The notes beneath the pieces are model-generated. The model made no database searches. It was not told the origin of the DNA and saw only the letters and a list, made by a program, of their open reading frames with translations. Positions 54,586 through 62,854 of a stretch of 64,000 nucleotides of DNA are shown one piece after another. Numbering within the stretch: the stretch's first letter is position 1; every line of letters begins with the position of its first letter. The DNA is from Thermohalobaculum sp039815685 (lineage in GTDB: Bacteria > Pseudomonadota > Alphaproteobacteria > Rhodobacterales > Rhodobacteraceae): the NCBI GenBank assembly GCA_039815685.1, contig JBCBYV010000012.1, positions 53,319 to 117,318 on the forward strand, read 5' to 3'. The position numbers and the translations under genes are program-made.

Positions 54586-57288
54586 TCACGTCACACTGCC
54601 GAGGATCGTGGCCTTGACGCGATTGTAGCCGTCGAGAGCGTCGTCGAGGACCCCACGGCCGTAGTGGCTATCGATGGCCCGGATCTCGGCGGCAAAGTCG
54701 CGATCGCGGATGAAGCGGTCCTCGCGACCGCCTTGGATCTCGCCCAACTCAGTCCGACGCGCCTTGAAGACGCCGCGCGGGGTCCGCGCTTCGCCCGCAG
54801 CATCGACGGGCGCCGCCCCCATCGAAAGATCTGCGCCGCTGACCTCGCGCTCGCGCCCACCGAAATCCCGGGCGACGCCGATTTCCGGGACCTCGATTCG
54901 GGCGCCCCTCGGATCGCCGGCAGGCCCCGCCCGCAGACCGACCGAGCCGAGGATCTCGTTCAGGAGCCGGTATTCGCCGGCCTCACGGAGGGCGGTAAGG
55001 CCGCCAGCTGCATAGGACCGCTTGATCTGGCCGGGTGCGCTCGTGAAGACGCCCATGTCGTGGGTGTAGCGGTCGGACCACCAGTCAGCACGGTTGGCAT
55101 AGCCATATTCCATAAGCTCGTATCTGAGCTTCTTGTACGCGCCGGATTCGACGACGAGATTTGCCGCCTCGACCAGGCCCATCTCCTGGGAGAAGCCGCC
55201 AGTCTCGGAGCGCGTCAGTGCTTCCTCGTAACTCCGCTCGGCACCGATCGCCTCACTTGCCTCGCGCCTGAGCGCCTCGGTCTCGGTGAAGGCGCTGCTG
55301 TTGAAGCCGCTCCGAGTGAGACCGCGCTGAACGTCCCGCGCGAAGGCCATCTGGAAGGCAGACTGGAGGCCTTCGTTCTCCTGGAAGGCGCGCTGCATCT
55401 CGTTCGCGACGTTGCGCATGTCGTCGGAGACGAACCGTTCTGCCGTTTCATGGCTCCCGCTGGCTGCGGCACTCACGCCTCCCGAGCCGCTGGTCCTGCC
55501 GCCCACTTTCGCTCCGCCACCGCTTCCCGCGTTCGCCGCCGCGTTGACACCTGCCGCTGCGACGCGGCTCATGGCTTCGAAGTCGCTCTCCGAGCTCGCT
55601 CGAGCCGTCCGATACGCCCGCGAGAACGCCTCGTTCTGCAGGGGCCCATAGACCTCCGAGCTCTCGGGCCGTTCGCTGTCGGTCCAGAGCGTGCCGCTAG
55701 TGGACCGGGTCTCAGAACCCCGGCTCGATGAGAGCGCCCGGTCGAGGGCTTGGGAGAACTGGAGCCGCTCGCTCTCCGTGGCACGCTCGGCCGCGGTCAC
55801 GCTCTCGATGTTGGCGGCGGAGAAGGTGAAGCGGGGGAGCACGCTCTGAGCGCCGTTCACATGGTAGCCGGCGACCGGCGTCTCGCGCATCGGCGACTCG
55901 ACCATGTGGAGCGGCTGCTTCGCGATGCTGCTGGGCGCCGGGACCTTCTCGTCGAAGGTGTCGGGCCCGCCGGCACGGGCGGCGATGGTGTTGAAGCTGT
56001 AGACGCTGCCGGTGATCAGGAGGAGGCTCAGGATCGGCACGGAGGAGGCGAAGTGCCCGGCGACGGCGAGCTGCTTCTGGACCTCGTCATCGGCCGAGAA
56101 CTGCCCGCCGAGCGAAGTGAAGGGCAGGCCCGCGCCGTCGAGGTTTGCTACGTCGCTCGCGAGGATGTGCAGAATGTAGAGGTTGATGAAGGCGAGGGTC
56201 GGCGCCCAGAATTGGATCCAGAGCCCGATGAGCACGTAGCGTGAGACGATCCGGAACCCGCCGAAGCCCATGACGGCGGCGACCAGCACGATAAGCGCCA
56301 TCGCATAGAAGAACCCCTCGACGAAGGAGATGAGCGGGCGCGTGTAGCTCTCGAAGATGTTTCCTTGAGCGATCCACTGAGCGTTGCGCTGCCGGATCGC
56401 TTCGGCGAGCGCCACGGCGAACCCTTCCTTCATGTCGAGTTGCAGGCGCCGCATCGCACCCATGTCGACAAGCGGCCCGACGTAGAGCGAGAGCAGCGCC
56501 TCGTCGGTCGAGACGCCCGGCGGCAGGTCGAAGATATCGAAGAGCTCGCCGACGCGCTCGTTGACCACTGCCTCGGTCGGCGCGATGGCGCGCGCGGGAT
56601 CGTGAAAGAGATCGGCGAGGACCTGGGATTTGAGCGCGGGCATGAAGCTCGTGCGCGACCACTGCACGAGCTCGGTGTGGCCTTCGACGCAGTCCTCGTT
56701 CGAGCCCGCACCGATATGGTTGAAGGTCCCGAAGGCCGCGTTCTCGAACTTTAGCGCCTCATGGACCAGGACGGCCGAGGAGAGCGCCGTGCGCTGGATG
56801 GCCCCCATGTCGAGCCCGAAGCTCGTGCAGGTCGAGACGTACATCACCCATGACCGCCGGAAATCCCGGCCGGCCGCCTCGCTCGCGGCGGCATAGGTGT
56901 CCGGGACGCTCGCGGCCCGGCGCAGGATCGACCAGGTCTCGAGCGCCGAGGCAAACCCGTCTTCGGTGATTCCGGGATAAGAGAAGGCGGTCTCGGTCAT
57001 GTCGGTCAGCGCATAGCCAATGCGGCTCAGAAGACTGCCCGTGAAGGCGATGCCGAGGGGCACGTTCGCGACGGTCCGTGTCTGGCCGGTATAGACGTTC
57101 TCCATGGTGACCGTGGTCTTCGGCACGAAGAGCACGCCCCAGACGATGAGCACGACGAGGAGGTGATGGAACTGGATGCCGCGCGCCTGCAGGATCGCCT
57201 GGCCAGCGAGCGCGAGCACGCCGAACAGCATCACCGTCGCGAGGAGCCCCGTGTAGTCGTTGGCAGTCCCGGTGCCGACAGTGCCCAT
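54586..57288 (-). CDS. traG: Conjugal transfer protein TraG (F type, mating-pair stabilisation)
   Basis: Inner-membrane protein of 900 residues. The N-terminal third has several helices (TGLLATVMLFGVLALAGQAI, HHLLVVLIVWGVLF), a central pair of long hydrophobic helices (FFYAMALIVLVAAVMGFGGF, YVLIGLWIQFWAPTLAFIN) and a long soluble C-terminal part rich in Ser, Ala and Glu, the TraG layout. The frame is open 22 codons upstream to CTG 57354 (LDWLVFGDLAFLADIVNG), which fits the family N-terminus, so translation may begin there rather than at ATG 57288. After the TGA the frame stays open for 131 codons. Follows traH. Confidence 0.88.
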   Translation of the reverse strand: MGTVGTGTANDYTGLLATVMLFGVLALAGQAILQARGIQFHHLLVVLIVWGVLFVPKTTVTMENVYTGQTRTVANVPLGIAFTGSLLSRIGYALTDMTETAFSYPGITEDGFASALETWSILRRAASVPDTYAAASEAAGRDFRRSWVMYVSTCTSFGLDMGAIQRTALSSAVLVHEALKFENAAFGTFNHIGAGSNEDCVEGHTELVQWSRTSFMPALKSQVLADLFHDPARAIAPTEAVVNERVGELFDIFDLPPGVSTDEALLSLYVGPLVDMGAMRRLQLDMKEGFAVALAEAIRQRNAQWIAQGNIFESYTRPLISFVEGFFYAMALIVLVAAVMGFGGFRIVSRYVLIGLWIQFWAPTLAFINLYILHILASDVANLDGAGLPFTSLGGQFSADDEVQKQLAVAGHFASSVPILSLLLITGSVYSFNTIAARAGGPDTFDEKVPAPSSIAKQPLHMVESPMRETPVAGYHVNGAQSVLPRFTFSAANIESVTAAERATESERLQFSQALDRALSSSRGSETRSTSGTLWTDSERPESSEVYGPLQNEAFSRAYRTARASSESDFEAMSRVAAAGVNAAANAGSGGGAKVGGRTSGSGGVSAAASGSHETAERFVSDDMRNVANEMQRAFQENEGLQSAFQMAFARDVQRGLTRSGFNSSAFTETEALRREASEAIGAERSYEEALTRSETGGFSQEMGLVEAANLVVESGAYKKLRYELMEYGYANRADWWSDRYTHDMGVFTSAPGQIKRSYAAGGLTALREAGEYRLLNEILGSVGLRAGPAGDPRGARIEVPEIGVARDFGGREREVSGADLSMGAAPVDAAGEARTPRGVFKARRTELGEIQGGREDRFIRDRDFAAEIRAIDSHYGRGVLDDALDGYNRVKATILGSVT

Positions 57289-57358
57289 GATCGCGGCGAC
57301 GCCGTTGACGATGTCGGCGAGGAAGGCGAGATCGCCGAAGACGAGCCAGTCCAGCGCT

Positions 57359-57592
57359 CTACTCCGCGCTGAAACTGGCGAGGGCGGTTTCGGCCTCGGG
57401 CTGCATCACGAGGAAGAAGCCCTCATGGATCCGCATGAGCTCTTCGAGGTTGCCGTGCTTGCGCTGCAGCCGCGCGATCTCGGCATCGTTGGCCCGCACC
57501 GCCGCCGCCATGACCTCCGCGAGTTTCACGCTGTAGCCGTCCTCGATCGTGCCAGCGGCGCGTTGTACTGCGGCATGGAGATCGCGGACCAT
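57359..57592 (-). pseudogene. traH: C-terminal part of TraH after an in-frame stop
   Basis: 77 codons from ATG 57592, helical and acidic (EDGYSVKLAEVMAAAVRAND, LQRKHGNLEELMRIHEGFF). The frame is continuous with traH through TAG 57617-57619 and eight further codons (LALELTAQ). No ribosome site precedes the ATG. With this part TraH would be about 427 residues, near the size of the F-plasmid protein. I read it as the severed end of traH, with a separate small gene as the alternative. Confidence 0.6.
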
Positions 57593-57616
57593 CTGGGCGG
57601 TGAGCTCGAGCGCGAG

Positions 57617-58642
57617 CTAGAAGGCCACCTCGCGGGCGAAGGTGATCGCAGCCTGCTCGGAAATGCTGGCGAGCCGCACGAAATACGCCCCCGTCGAACC
57701 GGGGAGGGCGGCGACGAGGTTCCGGGTCGGGGCGTCGAGCCCGCCGTCCTCCCCCTCGCCGATGCAGCTCATATAGCGGGTGACCGAGCCGTCGATCCAG
57801 GACTCGATGAGGCCGGAATCGCCGTTGATGGTCGCGATCTCAAAGCTGTCGGCGCCTGAGTCGTAGTCGACGATGACGGTGCCGGAGATCGTCATCATGA
57901 TGGAGAGGATCTCGTCGTCGCCGCCTGCCGCGAACCAGTCGTCGACGCTCGAGGATTTGAGCGCGCGCCAGACGAGATTGCCGGTGAGCCGCTCCTCCAT
58001 CTCCTCGGGCGCAGAGGCCGCGACGGCCTCGGTCGGCGACTGGCCGGTCGAGGTCGACCAGCTCTCGAAGACATCGCGGATGCCTTCGACGGTCGCGATG
58101 GTCGAGGCTTCGCCGTATTTCTTGCCGGTGAGTGCGGAGGCCGTGTCGTTGACGATACCCTGGGCGAGCTGACAGCTGTTCCCGAAATGCTGGTTCAGCT
58201 CCTGGATCTTGCGCTGCAGCGTCTCGATGGTGCGCCTGCATTGCGGGCAGACCCCGTCGAGGGCGAGCTGGAAGGCATAGCCGACGGCGTTCGAGGCAAC
58301 CGTGCGAATGAGTTCGACGAACTGCTCCGCGTTGATGAAGCTGACGGGGCCTGTGAAGAAATCGATCCCGCCGCAGCCCGCGCGAAAGTTCGGGGGCGTA
58401 AAGGCCACGAGGTTGGGATCGACGATGCGGTTGCGCACATAGAGGTTGCCGCCCGAGATCTCGCCCCTTCGCTGGGTCTCGTAGAAGCCGGGCGGCGTCG
58501 CATTGACCATGTTGTCGAATATCGAGGTCATCTGCTCGCGCATGCCGGCGGGGGCGGGCGGGGCAGGGACGGTCATTGCTGCGATCAGAGCGGAAAGCAT
58601 TGCGGTGCGGCCCCGCCAACTCGGTCGTTCGAAGATCGTCAT
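57617..58642 (-). CDS. traH: Conjugal transfer protein TraH, apparently truncated by TAG
   Basis: Periplasmic protein of the F-type secretion pore. Signal peptide (AMLSALIAAMTVPAPPAPAG) then GFYETQRRGEISGGNLYVRN, the diagnostic FRAGCGGIDFFTGPVSFINA, a CPQC pair and the SWSTSTGQSP region. ATG 58642 overlaps the stop of the upstream small gene (ATGA). The product stops at TAG 57617 after 341 residues, short of the usual 430-460, and the lost part is open in the same frame downstream. It may be inactive unless the amber codon is suppressed. Confidence 0.85.
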   Translation of the reverse strand: MTIFERPSWRGRTAMLSALIAAMTVPAPPAPAGMREQMTSIFDNMVNATPPGFYETQRRGEISGGNLYVRNRIVDPNLVAFTPPNFRAGCGGIDFFTGPVSFINAEQFVELIRTVASNAVGYAFQLALDGVCPQCRRTIETLQRKIQELNQHFGNSCQLAQGIVNDTASALTGKKYGEASTIATVEGIRDVFESWSTSTGQSPTEAVAASAPEEMEERLTGNLVWRALKSSSVDDWFAAGGDDEILSIMMTISGTVIVDYDSGADSFEIATINGDSGLIESWIDGSVTRYMSCIGEGEDGGLDAPTRNLVAALPGSTGAYFVRLASISEQAAITFAREVAF

Positions 58643-58890
58643 CTGTTCTCTCCTGTCTCGCTCGGTCGGCTCTCGGTGCCGCCGGTCACCTCCGGGTCCT
58701 CGCCGACCCACGCCACGCAGAACCCGGCCGCCATGCGGCGGAGCCAGGGGCGGAGATCGGCCGGGACCCAGACGGTCAGCTCGGTGAACCCTTCTTCGCG
58801 TCGCCGTCGCCGAAGGTTCCGCATGCGCTCCTTCGGGCCCTCGCGCCTGCTTCCACCTTCATTCTCCGCATCGTCCCGGTCCGTCGTCAT
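58639..58890 (-). CDS. Small basic protein between traF and traH
   Basis: 83 residues. The N-terminal half is very Arg/Glu-rich (RMRNLRRRRREEGFTE), followed by LTVWVPADLRPWLRRMA, which resembles a ribbon-helix-helix strand and helix. ATGA overlaps join it to traF and traH, so it belongs to the tra operon; position corresponds to trbB or other small F genes but there is no thioredoxin motif. Possibly DNA-binding; not identified. Confidence 0.6.
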   Translation of the reverse strand: MTTDRDDAENEGGSRREGPKERMRNLRRRRREEGFTELTVWVPADLRPWLRRMAAGFCVAWVGEDPEVTGGTESRPSETGENR

Positions 58891-59856
58891 GGGACCCCGT
58901 CGCCCGCCATCCGGCCGCGCAGCAAGGCGACGAGCCGGTCGGGATCTTCGAGGATTGCCGGATCGATCTCGGTGGGGCTGACCTCGGCCGTACTGCGTTG
59001 GACAGGGAGCGTCGCCTCCCAGGCCTCCTCCGAGATCCAGCCGGCCTGCTTTGCTGTGAGCAGGATCCGCCGCTCGAGATCGGTCCGGGTCATGAGGCCC
59101 TGGCCGACGAGCCGGATTTCGCCGGGCGGGCGCATGAGGGCGATCGCCGGCACGGTGCGCACGCCGAGCAATGCCGCCTGGCCGCGATCGGGCACCGAGT
59201 CCACCTGGAAGGCGCCCGAGGTCATGCGCCGGCCGTCGAGCGCGACGGCCATCACCTTGAGCCCGGTCGTCCGCTCGATCCCCTCGAGAAGCGGTGCCTG
59301 TTGCTTACAGTAGGGGCAGGTCGAGGCATAGAAGAAGACGAGGCCGATCCGGTGCGAGAGATGGGCGAGGAGCGCCTACCGCGCCCGATGCGCCTGTGCA
59401 TCCATCGCCTGGGCCCCGAAGCTCGCGATCGGCCGCTCGACATTGGCATCGAGCAGCGGATCGCCGAGAGTGACCGCCTAGGTCGCCCGGGCGAAGGCCG
59501 AGGCGCGGTCCATCGCGACCCGCTGGAGCAGGAGATAGGCGCTTACCTTCGCGGGCGTCGGATCGTCGACGGCGGCATCGCGGTAGCGGTCGAGGTTTTC
59601 GCGGAGCCAGGCGGAGGAGAGCGGGGTTGGGCCGCTTTGGTGCGGGTGGCGATGCGTCGGCCTCCTCGAGCTCGACGGCAAGCGCCCGCTCAGGTGGCTG
59701 CACGGCGTCCGGGACGACTTCGGCCGCCGGCGGTGGGTCCTCGTACCAGAACCATCCTTCAGCGCTGCCGGCATGGAAGCCTTCCGGCCCTTCTCCGCCG
59801 GCGGCGGTGCCAGCGAGACAAAGAGCGAGAAGGGAAATGGGAAGCGGCCATCTCAT
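58887..59856 (-). pseudogene. traF: Broken traF (pilus assembly, thioredoxin-like)
   Basis: The start (ATG 59856) gives a signal peptide (MRWPLPISLLALCLAGTAAG) and the TraF mark GWFWYEDPP. A frameshift lies near 59630-59660. The correct frame then reads LSSAWLRENLDRYRDAAVDD and is interrupted by TAG at 59478-59480 and TAG at 59376-59378; between and after these it continues sensibly (AVTLGDPLLDANVERPIASF, ALLAHLSHRIGLVFFYAS, CPYCKQQ, then QGQAALLGVRT-type DRGQAALLGVRTVPAIAL) to TGA 58887. The CPYC redox site is intact. Three lesions make it a clear pseudogene. Its stop overlaps the next gene; its ATG overlaps the gene upstream. Confidence 0.85.
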
Positions 59857-59935
59857 TGCGTGACCTCCGGCGCGGCGGTGATCGGCCCGGAGGCGCCCCA
59901 GCCGACGAGATCAACGCTGTCTTGAGCTTGCCTCC
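59853..59935 (-). pseudogene. 3' end of the gene upstream of traF, cut by IS3
   Basis: About 26 codons ending VDLVGWGASGPITAAPEVTQ, with TGA 59853-59855 overlapping the traF ATG. The rest was lost or displaced by the IS3-family insertion beginning near 59936. By F-type gene order it could be traN or traU; too short to tell. Confidence 0.5.
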
Positions 59936-59982
59936 TGATGCCGGACTGGGCGGTACAGTACCCTCAGGACGAAGGATGATGG

Positions 59983-60282
59983 ATGAGCAAGCAACCGAGG
60001 CGGCGTTTCACGCCGGAGTTCAAGGAGCAGGCTGTGGCGCGATTGTCGGCGCCGAGTGCCACGCAGAGCAGCGTGGCGAAGGAGCTGGGCGTGACGGCGA
60101 CGCAGTTGAAAACATGGCGGCTTGAACTCGAGGCCGCCGGCTCGGTAGAGGCCATTCGCCGTCAGCGGGCCGAGGCGACGGAGGCGTCCGATCTCCGGCG
60201 CGAGAACCGTCGACTGAAGGAAGAGCTGGAGGTGATGCGTAAAGCCTCGGCTCTTTTCGCTCAGTGGGCGGCGAAGACATGA
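59983..60282 (+). CDS. IS3-family transposase OrfA
   Basis: 99 residues with the IS3 OrfA layout: KQPRRRFTPEFKEQAVARL and SSVAKELGVTATQLKTW form the helix-turn-helix, and LRRENRRLKEELEVMRKASAL is the leucine zipper. It is intact, with GGATG before the ATG. Its stop overlaps the orfB ATG at 60279. On its own it cannot transpose but could inhibit related elements. Confidence 0.9.
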   Translation: MSKQPRRRFTPEFKEQAVARLSAPSATQSSVAKELGVTATQLKTWRLELEAAGSVEAIRRQRAEATEASDLRRENRRLKEELEVMRKASALFAQWAAKT

Positions 60283-60825
60283 AAGCGAAGCTCACCTTCA
60301 TCGCCGCCCATGCCGCTCAGCACTCCATCCGACTGATGTGCCGGGTGCTGTCGGTCAGCCCGAGCTGGTTCCACGCCTGGCGCGCTGCCGGACCGAAACG
60401 GGCGGCGCGTGAGGCAGCCCGCGACGCGTTGGCCGCCCGGATCCGGGAGATCTTCGAACAGAGCAAGCGGCGCTATGGTGCGCCGCGCATCCATGCAGAG
60501 TTGGTGGCTCAAGGGCTGCGGATCGCTCGGAGTTGGAGGGGCTACAAATCCGTCCAGTGGACGGATTTGCCCGGAAACGGTGGCAAAGATCATGCGGGAT
60601 GAGGGTATTCGCCCGCCGCGCCGACGTCGGCGCCCGCCGCAAACGACCGACAGCCGACATAAGCTGAGCATAGCACCGAACCTGCTGAAGCGTGATTTCA
60701 ATGCCGCAGCGCCCGACCGAATCTGGCTCGTCCACTACAACACCGAGCGCCCACATCTCGGCTACCGCAACATGGGCCGACGACCCATCGAGACCGTCAT
60801 GTCATTCGTCAATCAAGAAGGTTAG
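60279..60825 (+). pseudogene. IS3-family transposase OrfB, core deleted
   Basis: The N-terminal part (LTFIAAHAAQHSIRLMCRVL, RRYGAPRIHAELVAQGLRIA) is followed by a short insertion of about 45 bases carrying a perfect hairpin (60545-60569) that shifts the frame, then ETVAKIMRDEGIRPPRRRRR and NLLKRDFNAAAPDRIWL. At about 60730 the sequence jumps directly to VHYNTERPHLGYRNMGRRPI, the end of the protein, so the DDE catalytic core is gone. Inactive. Confidence 0.88.
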
Positions 60826-60912
60826 GTGGACAGACTGTAGATCGCTCAGCCTTGTAAACTGGCTAAACATGGTCCAGACTAGACGCGTTCAATTAATGGA
60901 GAGATCCTACTG

Positions 60913-61188
60913 ATGTCTGAAACCTCTGGTCCGTGGACGATCGCTGAAGCCAAGGCGCGTCTTTCAGAACTGCTACGCCGTGCCCAGACCGACGGTCCTC
61001 AGACCATCGGACTTCGAGAGCGCTACGTGGTCATTCCCGAGCATATTTGGGCCAAGACGCAGCGTTCCCGCCCGTCACTCGGCAGTTGGCTCGCAACGGA
61101 GCTGCAAGACAGTGGCGCTCTCGAACTGCCGGACCGCACTGAGCCACGCCGTCCCATTCCGTTCGACGAGAACGGCAGTTCTGCGTGA
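60913..61188 (+). CDS. Phd/YefM-type antitoxin
   Basis: 91 residues: TIAEAKARLSELLRRAQTDGPQTIG opens the protein as in Phd/YefM antitoxins, with ERYVVIPEHIW and a polar toxin-binding tail (DRTEPRRPIPFDENGSSA). GGAGAG precedes the ATG by seven bases. Overlaps the toxin gene by four bases. Likely autoregulated. Confidence 0.85.
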   Translation: MSETSGPWTIAEAKARLSELLRRAQTDGPQTIGLRERYVVIPEHIWAKTQRSRPSLGSWLATELQDSGALELPDRTEPRRPIPFDENGSSA

Positions 61189-61607
61189 GTGGCGTTCTCC
61201 TAGACACGAATATCCTGTCCGAGCTCATGCGTCCTGAACCCGATGCCGCCGTATGCAGCTTCGTCGAAGGCTTGCCGGAGGTCTGGCTCTCGGTGATCAC
61301 AGTGCATGAACTCGATTACGGGATCAATCGGCTGCCCGAAGGCGCGCGGCGGGAGCGCCTTGCGAACAAACTCACGGAACTTTCCGAAACCTATGCCGAC
61401 CGGATCGTTCTAATCGATCTGAGAGTCGCCGCGATAGCCGCCCGCTTCCGCGCGGATGGAGACCGATGTGGCCGGCGTGTCCATCTCGCGGACGCCCTGA
61501 TCGCTGCCTGTGCACACTCAGTTTCCGCAGCCGTCGCGACACGGGATCTCGGAGGCTTCGAGACGACTGGGATCGCGCTTATCGATCCTTGGCAACGACG
61601 GTCGTGA
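61185..61607 (+). CDS. PIN-domain toxin (VapC/FitB type)
   Basis: 140-residue predicted RNase: VLLDTNILSELMRPEP with Asp7, SVITVHELDYGINRLP with the second acid, HLADALIAACAHS with the third and ATRDLGGFETTGI at the end, matching the FitB/VapC line. GTG start overlaps the antitoxin stop. Second such module in the element, of a different antitoxin family from the first. Confidence 0.9.
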   Translation: MSGVLLDTNILSELMRPEPDAAVCSFVEGLPEVWLSVITVHELDYGINRLPEGARRERLANKLTELSETYADRIVLIDLRVAAIAARFRADGDRCGRRVHLADALIAACAHSVSAAVATRDLGGFETTGIALIDPWQRRS

Positions 61608-61909
61608 CCGCACTCGAGTGCCGTGATGTTGAGCGCGCAGCGCGTTCAACAGCGGGTTAGATCATGTAACTCAACAAACGCGCGGAATCTTTCTTCTGTT
61701 TGTTTTCTGGCTCGGCGCTTGTCTCCTGAACGACACCCATCTGCTTAGAGAGACATAACCTCCTTATGTCACCTAAGTGGCTAGGCCGTGTTGACGAATT
61801 CTGACGCTTCAACAATTATCCAGCGTCGAAAAGGAAGCGATGATCTGCGCAGTGTCTCCTGCCGCCATCAGTGCGCACTTGGTAGCGTCCAGGATCTTTC
61901 GCACATTTC
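61608..61909. other. Non-coding stretch between toxin gene and IS remnants
   Basis: No convincing gene. The middle is more AT-rich than its surroundings (61670-61760). Probably spliced IS ends; I cannot assign them. Confidence 0.4.
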
Positions 61910-62533
61910 TCATGCGACGGCGGCTCCGGTTTCGGCCTTGGCGGCCGTCAGCGGGTCCATGTTGATGTAGCGGCGCATGGACCACTGCGTGCCGGCGATG
62001 TGGCGCAGCCGTGCCGCTGCGAGGTTGAGGCACGATTGCCCATCCGGGAGTGAGGCACGAGCGCGCCACCGGTTCGAGCGCCGTGCCGAACACCGACCAC
62101 GCGGGTGCGTCTCCGGATCTCGCGCATGATCCGCTCGAGCGGGTTGTTCGTGCGCAGCTTGATCGAATGGCTGTCGGGGAAGGCGTAGTAGGTCAGGGTC
62201 TCATGGACTTGGGCGTCGACAAGGTCCGCAGCGCGCCCCATACGCTGGCGGCGGAGCTCCTCGACGACTGCCTGGGCTTTCTCTGCGGCCGCTGTCTGGC
62301 TCTCCTGCGCATGGATCGCCTTCAGCATGTGGCTTACCTCGCGAACCTTCGTGCTGGGCACGTGGCTGAAAACGTTCCTGTAGAAATGAACGACGCAGCG
62401 CTGCCAGCGCGCCTCGGGCAGATATTCGGCGACGCTCTCGACCAGGACACGGCACGCGTCTGAGGTGATCGGCTCCACGCCCTTGAGCCCACGATCGACG
62501 AGGTGGCGGAGGAACGCCGACCAGCTCCGTGCT
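61910..62533 (-). pseudogene. IS256-family transposase fragment
   Basis: Minus-strand reading gives AFLRHLVDRGLKGVEPITSD, ARWQRCVVHFYRNVFSHVP, HSIKLRTNNPLERIMREIRR, all typical of IS256 (Mutator) transposases. Near 62095 the frame shifts; in another frame the end follows as SCLNLAAARLRHIAGTQWSM and RRYINMDPLTAAKAETG to TGA 61910-61912. The 5' half is missing where it meets the IS110 remnant at about 62533. Inactive. Confidence 0.88.
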
Positions 62534-62806
62534 CGCAGAGGTAACCACATCGCAGCCGTTGCGGTGGCGCGCAAGCTCACGATCCTGGTCTGGCACATGC
62601 TGAACAAGGGCGAGGACTATGCCTGGTCGCGCCCGGCCTTGATGGCGAGGAAGATGCGCAACCTGGAGCTGGCAGCAGGCCTGCCAGCAAAGCGCGGAGC
62701 GCGTGGTAGCACCTATGACTACAATCTCGCGGAGCGCCGTCGCGCGGATCGCGCAATCGCCGAACAGGCCGAAACCATCTACCGACAAATGACGCGTGGA
62801 TGGTGA
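62534..62806 (+). pseudogene. IS110-family transposase C-terminal fragment
   Basis: Plus-strand codons RRGNHIAAVAVARKLTILVW, HMLNKGEDYAWSRPALMARK and ETIYRQMTRGW to TGA 62804-62806 are the C-terminal end of an IS110/IS116 transposase. The N-terminal RuvC-like domain is absent, cut at the IS256 fragment. Confidence 0.85.
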
Positions 62807-62854
62807 CGATGGGGACCGCAGGGTGCAGGCGCCACAAATGAGGAGCGACGATGA

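Larger units (their letters stand above)
59936..60850 (+). mobile_element. IS3-family insertion with internal deletion
   Basis: Element of about 0.9 kb inserted in the tra operon. It begins near TGATGCCGGACTGGGCG with orfA, then a broken orfB. Full IS3 elements are 1.2-1.5 kb; the integrase core is missing. Terminal repeats were not resolved by eye. Confidence 0.75.

Noticed and set aside
54586..59480. Recoding of TAG as an amino acid in the conjugation genes
   Set aside because: Backbone genes in the window use TAG as a normal stop or avoid it, and traF also has a frameshift, so decay is the simpler reading. Kept only as a check in the findings.
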